Positions 24,514-31,500 of a DNA stretch of 64,000 bases are shown in pieces (position 1 is the first letter of the stretch; each line of letters begins with the position of its first letter). A program made the translations under genes and the position numbers. The notes under the pieces are model-generated. The model did no database searches. It was given only the letters and a program-made list of their open reading frames with translations, and was not told the origin of the DNA. Source of the stretch: Swaminathania salitolerans (lineage in GTDB: Bacteria > Pseudomonadota > Alphaproteobacteria > Acetobacterales > Acetobacteraceae). Location: the NCBI RefSeq assembly GCF_007988945.1, contig NZ_BJVC01000003.1:124001-188000 (forward strand). Reading direction: 5' to 3'.

Positions 24514-25332
24514 GGCGGGCGATGCGGTCACCCGGGTCACGAAACGAAGCACCGGACCGAGACCGCCATTCTCGAGCACGCTCGAATGCGTGCCACGGGC
24601 GGTCGTCCAGACCTCCTTCGGTTCGGGCGCCGCCTCGAACAGGGCAAGGCTCTCCTCCGGCGGCACGGTCCTGTCCTGCGTGGTACGGATGACGAGAAGC
24701 GGCACCCTGAGACCGCCGACGATCCGATCCGTATCGAAGCGGTTGCGTATCAGCGCCCGGACCGGGGCGTAGGGATACCGCTTTGCAGCGACATCGGCGA
24801 CGCTCGTATAGGGCGAATCGAGAACGACCCCGGCCACGGGCCAATCCAGGGCCGTTTTCACCGCAACGTAAGTACCGAGCGATTCGCCATAAAGCACGAT
24901 ACGACGCGGTGCGATCCCCCGCTCATGCAGGAACGTCATCGCGGCGGCGGCATCGCGCACGAGGCCGGTCTGGCTCGGCTTTCCGGGATTGCCGGCATAG
25001 CCGCGATATTCGACACCGAGCAGGCCCGTCTTTCCTTCCGCCAGCATCGCAAGACGTCGCCCGCGCGTCGCGAGCGACCCGGCATTGCCGTGAAGATAGA
25101 CCAGAACCGGCGCGCCGGAAGCAGGGGGCTTGTACCAGGCGTCCAGCGTCACGCCGTCCTTCGTGACAAGCGTGATCGCATATGCGCCGGGGATCGCCGC
25201 ATCCGGCGCCCCCAGCTTCTGCGTTCCTGCGGGAAAGACGAGCCGGTCCTGTCGCAGATAGAGAACGATCATGCAGAGACCGTAAATGGCGACGAGCGCG
25301 GCCAGGGTGACGATCAGAAGTCTGCTCAGCAA
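24502..25332 (-). CDS. Membrane-anchored alpha/beta hydrolase (ABHD13/Bem46-like)
   Basis: 276 residues. The N-terminus is a hydrophobic helix (LLIVTLAALVAIYGLCMIVL) acting as signal anchor. The catalytic domain follows: VYLHGNAGS oxyanion loop, GVEYRGYAGNPGKPSQ, nucleophile Ser in LYGESLGTYVA, acid in RTTQDRTVPPEES, and His in ARGTHSSVLEN. The family is poorly characterised; hydrolysis of an ester or amide is likely. Only a TTG start fits (stop codon just upstream in frame), with AGGA 7-8 bp ahead. It is divergent from the cupin gene. Its 3' end lies in the 16-bp repeat array. Confidence 0.83.
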   Translation of the reverse strand: MLSRLLIVTLAALVAIYGLCMIVLYLRQDRLVFPAGTQKLGAPDAAIPGAYAITLVTKDGVTLDAWYKPPASGAPVLVYLHGNAGSLATRGRRLAMLAEGKTGLLGVEYRGYAGNPGKPSQTGLVRDAAAAMTFLHERGIAPRRIVLYGESLGTYVAVKTALDWPVAGVVLDSPYTSVADVAAKRYPYAPVRALIRNRFDTDRIVGGLRVPLLVIRTTQDRTVPPEESLALFEAAPEPKEVWTTARGTHSSVLENGGLGPVLRFVTRVTASPATSP

Positions 25333-25417
25333 AGCGCAATCCTGTCAGGAACGATCGGAGAAACGGAACGTAGGAGGAGTGTCACGCCGCGTGACCAGCT
25401 TGTCGAGAACCCGCTCC

Positions 25418-25954
25418 ATGAAGAAATTGTTGCCTTCCGGCCTGGCGACGCTGCTCGCTCTCGCCGCCGCTCCGGCCTCGTTCGCAGGGAGCGCAACCCC
25501 ACCCAAGCCGTTGCGCAGCTATCAGCATCTCTGGACCGACGCGCAGGGCATCAGCCATATCGCGCGCTGTCCGGTTTCGAATTTCTTTCTCAAGAGCATG
25601 TCGCCCCCTGCCGGGCCGCAATGGCAGGACCCGATGCCTCCCCGGACCGCCACCATGATGATGACGGTCCAGCCGGCGCACTGGAACGGCGCCTGGCATC
25701 CCGACCCCAGGCCCCAGTGGATCGTGCCCCTCAAGGGACGCTGGTGGGTCAGGGCCATGGACGGCACACGGGTGGAGATGGGGCCGGGCGACATCCTGTT
25801 CGGAGAGGACCAGAACGTCCAGCCGATGCGCGATGGACCGTACAAGGGCAAGAAGGGCCACGACGCGGGCAATGTCGGCGATGGCGAGGTCACGCTTCTC
25901 GTCATCCAGTCGGACGCAGCGCCTGTCACGAACCAGCCCTGCCGCTATCACTGA
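25418..25954 (+). CDS. Secreted cupin-domain protein
   Basis: 178 residues. Signal peptide KKLLPSGLATLLALAAAPASFA, then a single cupin barrel: MMTVQPAHWNGAWHPDPRPQWIVPLKGRWWV, GTRVEMGPGDILFGEDQN, and a final VTLLVIQSD strand. The first cupin motif has WHPDPRPQW instead of the usual GxxxHxH pattern, so metal binding may be altered. Substrate unknown; periplasmic location expected. It is divergent from the alpha/beta hydrolase with ~85 bp between starts. The Shine-Dalgarno is weak. Confidence 0.75.
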   Translation: MKKLLPSGLATLLALAAAPASFAGSATPPKPLRSYQHLWTDAQGISHIARCPVSNFFLKSMSPPAGPQWQDPMPPRTATMMMTVQPAHWNGAWHPDPRPQWIVPLKGRWWVRAMDGTRVEMGPGDILFGEDQNVQPMRDGPYKGKKGHDAGNVGDGEVTLLVIQSDAAPVTNQPCRYH

Positions 25955-25970
25955 ACCGGCACGATGCCGC

Positions 25971-26020
25971 GTCCGGTGGGCGATCGCGTCCGGTGGCGAT
26001 CGCGTTCAGTGGGCGATATC
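25971..26020. repeat. 16/17-bp tandem repeat x3 after cupin gene
   Basis: Units GTCCGGTGGGCGATCGC (17), GTCCGGTGGCGATCGC (16) and GTTCAGTGGGCGATATC (17). The last contains the stop codon of the convergent Bcr/CflA exporter gene. Confidence 0.9.
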
Positions 26021-27319
26021 GTCGTGACGCTGGATCGTGTGGGGTGGGATCGTGTGGGGTGGGGGGTCCTGCATTGCTCTGGCAGCGGCGCGACGCCAGA
26101 GATTGCACAGCCACATGCCGCAGATGCCGACGAGCATGCCGATCGCCGTCGAACTCAGCCGCGTCGGCGGTAGCAGGGCCATGACGATCCCGCTCGAGCC
26201 GCCAATGGCGAAGGCCAGGGTTCCCATCAGGGCAGAGGCGGCGCCCGCCTGATGGCCGTGATGGGTCAGGGCGAGCACATTCGCGTTCGGCCCGATGAAG
26301 CCGAGCGTGAACGTTGTGCTCACGATCAGGGCGCAGAGCGGCCACGGATCGGCCGCCCCGACGACGTGGCTTGCACTCACGGCAAGCAGCGTCAGCCCGG
26401 ACAGCAGACAGGCGATCAACCCGCCCTGCATGACGGACGTGAACGCAAAGCGATGCGAGAGCCGCCCGTTGATCTGGGTCGCCAGAATGAATCCCGATGC
26501 ATTGATGCCGAAAAAGATCGCAAAGCCCCGGGGAGAAAATCCGAGGAGATGCTCGAAGAGAAGCGGCGCGTTCGACAGATAGGCGAACATCACGAATGTG
26601 CTGAAACTCGAGAGCAGGGCCGAGGACATGAAGACGGGTTCGCGCGCAAGGCGGATGTAGCGACGCAGGATCTCGACCGGCGGAAGCGCATAGCGCCGCT
26701 CCTCGGGGAGCGTCTCCGGCATGGCGGTCATGCAGAACAGGGCGAGGATCCCTGCGGCGATCGCCCCGGCCCAGAAAATCATGCGCCAGCTCCCGAAGGC
26801 GAGCAGCGCGCTGCCGAGGGTCGGCGCAAGGATTGGCCCCACGCCGAAGACGAGCGTCAGCTGGGACATGAGACGCACCGCCTCGTGACCGGTCGCGATA
26901 TCGCGCACGATGGCGCGCGGGACCACGCTGGTAATCGCACCCCCCAGCGCCGCGACGAGCCTCAGCCCGCAAAAACCCCAATAACTGGTCGTCGTCGCGA
27001 GGGCGACGGTCGCAACGACATAAAGCAGCAACCCGGCCACGAGCGGCTTCTGCCGACCGAAGCGGTCGGAAAGCGGGCCGAGACAGAACTGCCCGATCGC
27101 AAGACCGATGAACCAGGCTGCGAGGGTGAGCTGCGCCGAACCCGGACCCTGCCCGAGATCGCGCTCGAGCTGGGGAAAAGCCGGAAGATACATATCCGTC
27201 GAGATCGGACCGATCGTACTGACCAGGCCGAGAAGGACGATCTGCCCGGTGGTGAAGCGGGGTCTGGGAGAGGAGGGGGAGGTCAGCACGGAAACGCCGG
27301 ATCCAATCAGTCTCTTCAT
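26006..27319 (-). CDS. Bcr/CflA-family MFS drug-resistance exporter
   Basis: 437 residues with 12 predicted helices. It opens STDMYLPAFPQLERDLG, the Bcr/CflA signature; the loop 2-3 motif is GPLSDRFGRQKPLVAG, and the motif C-like GVGPILAPTLGSALL follows. The family effluxes bicyclomycin, chloramphenicol and other drugs by proton antiport. The C-terminal ~15 residues (PPHTI repeats, HDD) extend past the family end and come from two perfect copies of a 15-bp repeat. Single gene, with ~310 bp separating its start from ugd. Confidence 0.9.
   Translation of the reverse strand: MKRLIGSGVSVLTSPSSPRPRFTTGQIVLLGLVSTIGPISTDMYLPAFPQLERDLGQGPGSAQLTLAAWFIGLAIGQFCLGPLSDRFGRQKPLVAGLLLYVVATVALATTTSYWGFCGLRLVAALGGAITSVVPRAIVRDIATGHEAVRLMSQLTLVFGVGPILAPTLGSALLAFGSWRMIFWAGAIAAGILALFCMTAMPETLPEERRYALPPVEILRRYIRLAREPVFMSSALLSSFSTFVMFAYLSNAPLLFEHLLGFSPRGFAIFFGINASGFILATQINGRLSHRFAFTSVMQGGLIACLLSGLTLLAVSASHVVGAADPWPLCALIVSTTFTLGFIGPNANVLALTHHGHQAGAASALMGTLAFAIGGSSGIVMALLPPTRLSSTAIGMLVGICGMWLCNLWRRAAARAMQDPPPHTIPPHTIQRHDDIAH
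26032..26061. repeat. 15-bp perfect tandem duplication in exporter C-terminus
   Basis: GGATCGTGTGGGGTG twice in a row; translated on the minus strand it gives the repeated PHTIP tail. Confidence 0.95.
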
Positions 27320-27553
27320 GAAAACGCCGGAGAGGAAGGCGACCGGAGGAAACCGGATTTTCTCGTGTCCGTAGCGCCGCTATCGGCGCCGCTTCCCTCG
27401 GGGGAGCGTCTTGTTGCGGACATGCCGCGTAACTCTCCTCCTCCATCGGGCGAAAGGCAACCGGAGTTTTCTGCCGATCCCGCCTTCCTCCCGGGAGTCA
27501 CGGATTTGTGCGGAAAAGGACGCGTCGGGCCGGTCCGGCAATCCGCACGCGGA

Positions 27554-27597
27554 TGCAGGGCGCTTTATCCCACGCCCCGTTTGGGCTACGCCCTGCA
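27554..27597 (+). promoter_or_regulatory. Stem-loop in the ugd 5' leader
   Basis: TGCAGGGCG and CGCCCTGCA form a perfect 9-bp stem around a 26-nt loop that can itself pair CCC with GGG. It ends about 30 bp before the ugd start, so it would be in the mRNA leader if transcription begins upstream. It matches no riboswitch class I know. The rest of the 27320-27628 gap has no recognisable gene. Confidence 0.4.
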
Positions 27598-27628
27598 CCA
27601 CGGATAACGGGTCAGAAAGAGAGAGACC

Positions 27629-28954
27629 ATGCGGATTGCGATGATTGGCGGCGGCTATGTCGGTCTTGTTTCCGGCGCCTGTTTCGCGGAATTCGGCACC
27701 GAAGTGGTGATCGTCGAGACCGACCGGGACAAGCTCGATGCGCTGCGTGCCGGCTCCATTCCCATATACGAACCCGGGCTCGACAAGATCGTCTCGGCCA
27801 ATACGGAAGCCGGGCGCCTGACCTTCACGGAGGATCTGGCCTCTGCGATCGAGACGGTGGATGCCGTCTTCATCGCCGTGGGCACACCGACGCGCCGCGG
27901 TGACGGTCATGCCGATCTGACCTATGTGTACGAAGCTGCGCGCCAGATTGCCCGCCATGCCCGGACCGGTCTTCTGGTGGTCACGAAATCGACCGTTCCG
28001 GTCGGCACCGGACGCGAAGTGGCCCGTATCCTCCGGAGCGAGCGACCCGATCTCGCATTCAGCGTCGCATCGAACCCGGAATTCCTGCGCGAAGGCAATG
28101 CCATCGGCGATTTCATGCGCCCGGACCGGGTGATCATCGGAATCGACGGGACTGCCCGCGACGGCGGCGCCCATGCCACAGCGCTCATGCGTCAGCTCTA
28201 TCGCCCGCTCTATCTCATCGAAACGCCGATCGTCATGACCGATCTCGAGACGGCGGAACTCACGAAATATGCGGCGAACGCCTTTCTCGCCATGAAGGTC
28301 ACCTTCATCAACGAAATGGCGGATCTGTGCGAGCGTCTCGGGGGGAACATCCATGACGTCGCCCGCGGCATGGGGCTGGATCAGAGAATCGGCCGCAAGT
28401 TTCTCCATGCCGGGCCCGGCTATGGAGGGTCGTGCTTCCCGAAGGACACGCGCGCCCTGACTGCGATCGCACGGGATGCCGGAGCGCCGTCGCGTCTGGT
28501 CGAGACGACGGTGGCCGTCAACGAAGCGCGCAAGGCAGCCATGGCCGAACGCGTCATCGCCCTTTGCGGCGGATCGGTTCATGGCAAGACGATCGCCGTG
28601 CTCGGCCTCACGTTCAAGCCCGATACGGATGACATGCGCGAGGCGTCATCGCTTCCCCTGATCCATCGTCTGGTGGAGGAAGGCGCCACGATCCGCGCCT
28701 ATGATCCCGAGGGTATGAATGCCGCGCGCCCTCTCCTTCCCGGCGCGGTCGAGTATGCCCTGTCGGCGCAGGATGCGGCGCTCGGTGCCGATGCGCTGAT
28801 CGTCCTGACCGAATGGAACGTGTTCCGTGCCCTGGCCCCCGCGCGTCTTCTCTCTGCCATGAGAGGACGGGTCATCGCGGATTTCCGCAATATCTGGGAA
28901 CCCGCCGCCATGCGCGAGGCAGGATTTTCCTATCACTCCATCGGGCGTCCCTGA
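27629..28954 (+). CDS. ugd: UDP-glucose 6-dehydrogenase
   Basis: 441 residues. NAD-binding IAMIGGGYVGLVSGACFAEFG, VFIAVGTPT, KSTVPVGT, SNPEFLREGNAI, and the catalytic cysteine in GPGYGGSCFPKDTRAL. The C-terminal UDP-binding domain has LTFKPDTDDMREA. It makes UDP-glucuronate for exopolysaccharide or lipid modification. AAGAGAGAG precedes the ATG. A KpsM-like permease and two glycosyltransferases elsewhere in the window could use the product, but none is adjacent. Confidence 0.95.
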   Translation: MRIAMIGGGYVGLVSGACFAEFGTEVVIVETDRDKLDALRAGSIPIYEPGLDKIVSANTEAGRLTFTEDLASAIETVDAVFIAVGTPTRRGDGHADLTYVYEAARQIARHARTGLLVVTKSTVPVGTGREVARILRSERPDLAFSVASNPEFLREGNAIGDFMRPDRVIIGIDGTARDGGAHATALMRQLYRPLYLIETPIVMTDLETAELTKYAANAFLAMKVTFINEMADLCERLGGNIHDVARGMGLDQRIGRKFLHAGPGYGGSCFPKDTRALTAIARDAGAPSRLVETTVAVNEARKAAMAERVIALCGGSVHGKTIAVLGLTFKPDTDDMREASSLPLIHRLVEEGATIRAYDPEGMNAARPLLPGAVEYALSAQDAALGADALIVLTEWNVFRALAPARLLSAMRGRVIADFRNIWEPAAMREAGFSYHSIGRP

Positions 28955-28981
28955 CACCGGGGGCGCCCGGCTCCCGCCGGA

Positions 28982-29026
28982 GGACATGACAGATTCCCGC
29001 CAAGGGACATGACGGACACCCCGCAA
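28982..29026. repeat. 22-bp direct repeat x2 upstream of the sigma-54 promoter
   Basis: Two copies of GGACATGAC-N13 (GGACATGACAGATTCCCGCC and GGACATGACGGACACCCCGC, each followed by AA), 23 bp apart. They lie about 130-175 bp upstream of the predicted start of the sigma-54 transcript and could be enhancer sites. Confidence 0.5.
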
Positions 29027-29051
29027 GAGGAGAAGCGGATACCGGACGATA

Positions 29052-29066
29052 TGGCGCAATGCGCCA
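29052..29066. promoter_or_regulatory. 15-bp palindrome, candidate PspF enhancer site
   Basis: TGGCGCA-A-TGCGCCA, perfectly symmetric, centred ~99 bp upstream of the predicted sigma-54 start. That is the distance range where PspF-type activators bind. Assignment to PspF is inference. Confidence 0.45.
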
Positions 29067-29130
29067 CTGGATGGGATTATCCGCCCTTTCCTGTCCGGGC
29101 CCGATCATGAAAGGGCACGATATCGCTCAT

Positions 29131-29148
29131 TTGGCACGAAACTTGCAT
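29131..29148 (+). promoter_or_regulatory. Consensus sigma-54 (RpoN) promoter
   Basis: TTGGCACGAAACTTGCAT matches TGGCACG-N4-TTGCA at every conserved base, with GG (29133-29134) and GC (29145-29146) separated by exactly 10 bp. Transcription should start near 29158 on the plus strand. That start is antisense to the 3' end of pspF and points toward pspA 1.3 kb away. Confidence 0.8.
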
Positions 29149-29173
29149 GACGTGCTTCATGATCCATGCTCTC

Positions 29174-30358
29174 TCATCCCGACGGCGTGATCCGTCGCCG
29201 CGCCGATTTTTCCGCCAGACCGTGCTGACGCAAGAGATGCCGGAACTGGTAATAGGTCAGCGACAATATACGCGCTGCCTCCTTCTGGTTGAAGCGGGCT
29301 TCCCGGAGGGCGTATTCCAGAAGACTGCGTTCATGAGCCCGGATCGCTCCTGCAAATCCCTCCTCGAGGGAAAACGCAGCTGGCACGGAGGAAGACGCGG
29401 GGGGCATCGCGCCCGGAACCGCCCCCGGAGCAATGCCCGGGGCAATGCCCGCAATCGCATCCGGGGCAGGCGCCGGATGAGCGGCCTCGCTCGCCCTTGC
29501 CTGTCCGGACGCGGATGCAGCATCGGGATCGTCCGCCCGATCGGCGACGAGTGGACGCAGCCAGTCCGGCCCCGAGCGGAACGGATCCAGCACGATATCC
29601 TCGAGCGGCTTTTCGGGCCGCTCCATGCGATAGACGCTGCGCTCGACGACATTGCGCAATTCACGGACATTGCCGGGCCAGTCATGGCTCATGAGGGTGC
29701 TCCGCGCCCTGTCGGAAAAACCGGCAAAGAGCCTGCGTCCCAGAGAGGACGTCATGCGGGTCGCGAAATGCTCCGCAAGAATGAGGATATCGTCCTGACG
29801 CATTCTCAGAGGCGGCAGCATCACGACATCGAAGGCGAGCCTGTCGAGCAGATCCGCGCGAAAATCGCCGCGCCGTGCCAGTTCGGGCAGATCGGCATTG
29901 GTCGCGCCGATCAGGCGGACATCCACATGGAGGGTATCGTTGCCGCCCACGCGCTCGAAACTGCCGTATTCGATGACCCTGAGAAGCTTTTCCTGCACGG
30001 CGCGCGAGGCCGAAGCGATCTCGTCCAGAAACAGCGTGCCGCCATGCGCCTGCTCGAAGCGCGAGATCCTGCGTTTTTGCGCGCCCGTGAACGCGCCCGC
30101 CTCATGACCGAACAATTCGCTGTCGAGAAGGGATTCCGACAGGGCAGCGCAGTTGAGCTTGACGAACGGCTTGTCCCAGCGCGGCGACAGCAGGGCGAGA
30201 CGCGCGGCGACGAGTTCCTTTCCCGTGCCGCGCTCGCCGATGATGAGGGCGGGCCGGTCGAGCGGGGCGAGGCGCGACACATGATCGAGCATTCCGAGAA
30301 ATGCCAGGGATCGTCCGATCGGCGTCGGCATTTCTTCGGTTCGGGCAGATCGCGCCAT
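29174..30358 (-). CDS. pspF: PspF: sigma-54-dependent activator of the phage-shock response
   Basis: 394 residues, no receiver domain, beginning almost directly with the AAA+ domain as PspF does. Walker A GERGTGKELVAA, the sigma-54 contact loop ELFGHEAGAFTGA, Walker B GTLFLDEI, the second-region LRVIEYGSFERVGG and the R-finger region FRADLLDRLAFDVV. A long Ala/Pro linker with 12-bp repeats (29427-29450) follows. The C-terminal Fis-like helix-turn-helix is RFNQKEAARILSLTYYQFRHLLRQHG. PspF is normally held inactive by PspA and opens sigma-54 promoters on membrane stress. It is divergent from pspA. The start at 30358 is tentative (30331 is an alternative). Confidence 0.93.
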   Translation of the reverse strand: MARSARTEEMPTPIGRSLAFLGMLDHVSRLAPLDRPALIIGERGTGKELVAARLALLSPRWDKPFVKLNCAALSESLLDSELFGHEAGAFTGAQKRRISRFEQAHGGTLFLDEIASASRAVQEKLLRVIEYGSFERVGGNDTLHVDVRLIGATNADLPELARRGDFRADLLDRLAFDVVMLPPLRMRQDDILILAEHFATRMTSSLGRRLFAGFSDRARSTLMSHDWPGNVRELRNVVERSVYRMERPEKPLEDIVLDPFRSGPDWLRPLVADRADDPDAASASGQARASEAAHPAPAPDAIAGIAPGIAPGAVPGAMPPASSSVPAAFSLEEGFAGAIRAHERSLLEYALREARFNQKEAARILSLTYYQFRHLLRQHGLAEKSARRRITPSG

Positions 30359-30492
30359 TATCGGGCCTGTCTTGCATCTTCGGTTGTCGACGGTCCGACT
30401 TTCACCCCGGATCGTTACGCTGACAAGAGAAGCATCTGTCGCTCCTCCCCGGTTTCCTGCTAAATCAGTCTCAAGCAAAGAAAGAACGTCCC

Positions 30493-31179
30493 ATGGGTAT
30501 CTTCTCCCGTCTTGCCGATATCGTTAACTCGAATCTCAACGCCATACTTGCCAGCGCAGAGGATCCGGAAAAGATGATCCGGCTCGTCATCCAGGAAATG
30601 GAAGACACGCTGGTCGAAGTTCGCAGTCAGGCGGTGCACATGATCGCCGAGCGCAAGACGCTCGAACGACGTGCGCGCGCCATGATGCAGGAAGAAAGCG
30701 AATGGCTCCGCAAGGCCGAGCTCGCCCTGACGCGCGACCGCGAGGATCTGGCCAAGGCTGCTCTCGCGGCCAAGGCGAGCGTCGAGCAGGGGCGTGTGGC
30801 GCTGGATCAGCAGATCCGTCTCGTGACGGAAAGTCTCGACCAGCAGCAGGACGACATCGCGAAGCTCCAGGCCAAGCTGGCAGACGCCAAATCGCGCGAG
30901 AAATCCCTCGCCCTGCGTCACAAGGCCGCACAGAACCGTGTGAAGACGCGCGAGCGCCTCTACGACACCCGGGTGGAGAACGCCTTCAACCGGTTCGAAC
31001 AGGTCGAGCGCGCGCTCGACGCGCTCGAAGGGAAGGCAGAAGCCTATGAACTCGGCCGCGGGATGGACGGAACCCGCAAGCCGAGCCTGCAGGACGAGCT
31101 GGCGACGCTGGAAACCGATCTGGCCGTCGAAAACGAGCTCGAGGCGCTCCGGGAGAAGATCCGGAGCCGCAAGGGATGA
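30493..31179 (+). CDS. pspA: Phage shock protein A
   Basis: 228 residues, starting MGIFSRLADIVNSNLNAILA then DPEKMIRLVIQEMEDTLVEVRS, the PspA/IM30 opening. The rest is almost entirely coiled coil. It binds PspF in unstressed cells and membranes under stress, assembling ESCRT-III-like scaffolds. First gene after the pspF-pspA divergent gap. That gap (30359-30492) has only a poor sigma-54-like match (CGGGCC then TTGCA with GG-N9-GC spacing), so the main stress promoter may be the consensus one at 29131. Confidence 0.95.
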   Translation: MGIFSRLADIVNSNLNAILASAEDPEKMIRLVIQEMEDTLVEVRSQAVHMIAERKTLERRARAMMQEESEWLRKAELALTRDREDLAKAALAAKASVEQGRVALDQQIRLVTESLDQQQDDIAKLQAKLADAKSREKSLALRHKAAQNRVKTRERLYDTRVENAFNRFEQVERALDALEGKAEAYELGRGMDGTRKPSLQDELATLETDLAVENELEALREKIRSRKG

Positions 31180-31248
31180 GCCGGGAAACGGACCGGATCG
31201 CAGGCAAGACGACACAATCGCCGATAAGGGAACGGACGGATCATCGAG

Positions 31249-31500
31249 ATGCATAGTTCTTCAAGCAGCCTCCACGACCTGATCGGTCTGGCGGCGGTCG
31301 TGATGCCGTTCGTTATGATCATGTACATCGTGACGGTACGCAGCCGGTCCCGTGCAGCGGCGAGCCGCCTGCAGGAAGCGGATCTGGTCGTACTCAACCA
31401 GGCCCATGTCCAGGCGCGACGCCTCGAGGAGAGAGTCGAGCAACTCGAGCGGATTCTCGACGAGGACGTTCCCGGCTGGAGAACACGGAATTTCTCATGA
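31249..31500 (+). CDS. pspB: PspB-like envelope stress membrane protein
   Basis: 83 residues. One N-terminal transmembrane helix (LIGLAAVVMPFVMIMYIVTV), then a basic stretch and a leucine-rich coiled coil ending RRLEERVEQLERILDEDVPGW, which matches PspB's conserved LExILDxxxPxWR ending. In the known system PspB with PspC senses inner-membrane damage and releases PspF from PspA. It is 69 bp after pspA, and its stop overlaps the next start (ATGA, 31497-31500), coupling it to the GIN-domain genes. Confidence 0.85.
   Translation: MHSSSSSLHDLIGLAAVVMPFVMIMYIVTVRSRSRAAASRLQEADLVVLNQAHVQARRLEERVEQLERILDEDVPGWRTRNFS

Noticed and set aside
30361-30376. Sigma-54-like sequence in the pspF-pspA gap
   Set aside because: CGGGCC followed by TTGCA has GG-N9-GC or N8 spacing instead of N10 and lacks TGGC, so it was not called as a promoter.
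29147-30463. Plus-strand open frame of about 440 codons antisense to pspF, beginning at the sigma-54 promoter
   Set aside because: Its first ATG lies inside the promoter and the protein has no recognisable features. Transcription here is of interest, translation is not supported.
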